From Prevotella sp. UBA1378 (lineage in GTDB: Bacteria; Bacteroidota; Bacteroidia; Bacteroidales; Bacteroidaceae): a DNA stretch of 15,208 nt. A program made the position numbers and the translations under genes. The notes below the pieces were generated by a model. It saw only the letters and a list, made by a program, of their open reading frames with translations. It ran no database searches and had not been told where the DNA came from. Of the stretch, positions 14,978 through 15,208 are shown piece by piece. How positions within the stretch are numbered: position 1 is the first letter of the stretch; each line of letters starts with the position of its first letter. Location of the stretch: the NCBI GenBank assembly GCA_002305505.1, contig DBRC01000050.1, positions 42,317-57,524 on the forward strand, read 5' to 3'.

Positions 14978-15208
14978 CTACATTATAATATGTATGAACT
15001 TTTATTTTTTTTAACTATTCCGGGCACGGTAACGCCTTAAAAACCGGGTGCCTAACGGGTTGATAATCATCCGGATAATAGGAGTGCCGGCGATGCCTTT
15101 TTTTACGCTGCGGCGGCATAGCCCGTGCAGTGCAAGGGTTCTGCCCCGGTTTTGATTTTTGGCCATTTTTCTGAGATAATTGGGCGCACCTGCATAACCC
15201 TGTGTTTG
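14978..15208. other. Intergenic region upstream of topA
   Basis: No gene is supported here. The region contains T-rich runs (15000-15012), a possible bulged hairpin pairing GGCACGGT (15023-15030) with ACCG plus TGCC (15043-15052), a T7 run after a weak GGC/GCC stem (15098-15104), and the right copy of the 21-bp repeat (15149-15169). The hairpins could belong to the 3' end of a gene beyond the window, but they are weak. Confidence 0.55.
15149..15169 (+). repeat. 21-bp dispersed repeat, right copy
   Basis: This copy begins GTTTTGATTTTTGGCC on the plus strand and matches positions 1-21 read on the minus strand over all 21 bases. It is preceded by CCCCGG. No other copy was seen inside the window. 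Since topA, aroK and speA lie between the copies, they are unlikely to be the ends of one mobile element; a dispersed intergenic motif is more plausible. Confidence 0.6.

Noticed and set aside
1..15208. CRISPR array, transposase, integrase, toxin-antitoxin or defence genes
   Set aside because: I read both strands for regular repeats and for family motifs and found none in this window.

Overview
The window looks like chromosomal DNA of a member of the order Bacteroidales. The evidence is the gene content (GH97 and GH127 exo-glycosidases with Sec signals, a class-III PLP arginine decarboxylase behind topA and aroK), the lack of Shine-Dalgarno motifs before the starts, and two matches to the Bacteroidetes TAnnTTTG -7 promoter element. 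The genus cannot be told from the sequence alone.

Layout. (a) 1-239 is intergenic and rich in structure: a terminator/antiterminator-like pair of overlapping hairpins, a perfect 28-bp inverted repeat, and short direct repeats around it. (b) 240-7151, minus strand, is a three-gene operon read GH97 -> GH43 -> GH127, with gaps of 11 and 58 nt. (c) 7152-7478 is a divergent control region with a Bacteroidetes-type promoter for the GH97 operon and an unusual ~100-bp imperfect dyad. (d) 7479-9914, plus strand, is a second GH127 gene, paralogous to the one at the operon end. (e) 9976-10007 is a strong bidirectional terminator between convergent genes. (f) 10059-14926, minus strand, is a core-gene operon topA -> aroK -> speA. 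(g) 14927-15208 holds the topA promoter, with an odd palindrome against it, and more intergenic sequence.

Function. The four carbohydrate enzymes all carry export signals and look like an exo-acting set for arabinose-rich plant glycans. The two GH127 proteins keep the Glu-X-Cys...Cys-Cys zinc/thiolate centre of beta-L-arabinofuranosidases. The GH97 has the nucleophile-Asp signature of retaining members (alpha-galactosidase / beta-L-arabinopyranosidase type). The GH43 protein joins a five-bladed propeller to a discoidin-like domain and a LamG-like domain. No SusC/SusD pair, transporter or regulator lies in the window, so this is a PUL fragment or a satellite CAZyme locus. The exact substrate is an inference. 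TopA, AroK and SpeA are housekeeping proteins (DNA relaxation, aromatic amino-acid synthesis, agmatine/polyamine synthesis).

Nothing in the window is clearly a new defence or mobile system. The least explained signals are non-coding: the divergent-promoter dyad, the 28-bp hairpin, a 21-bp sequence repeated in inverted orientation at the two ends of the window, and the palindrome in the topA promoter.
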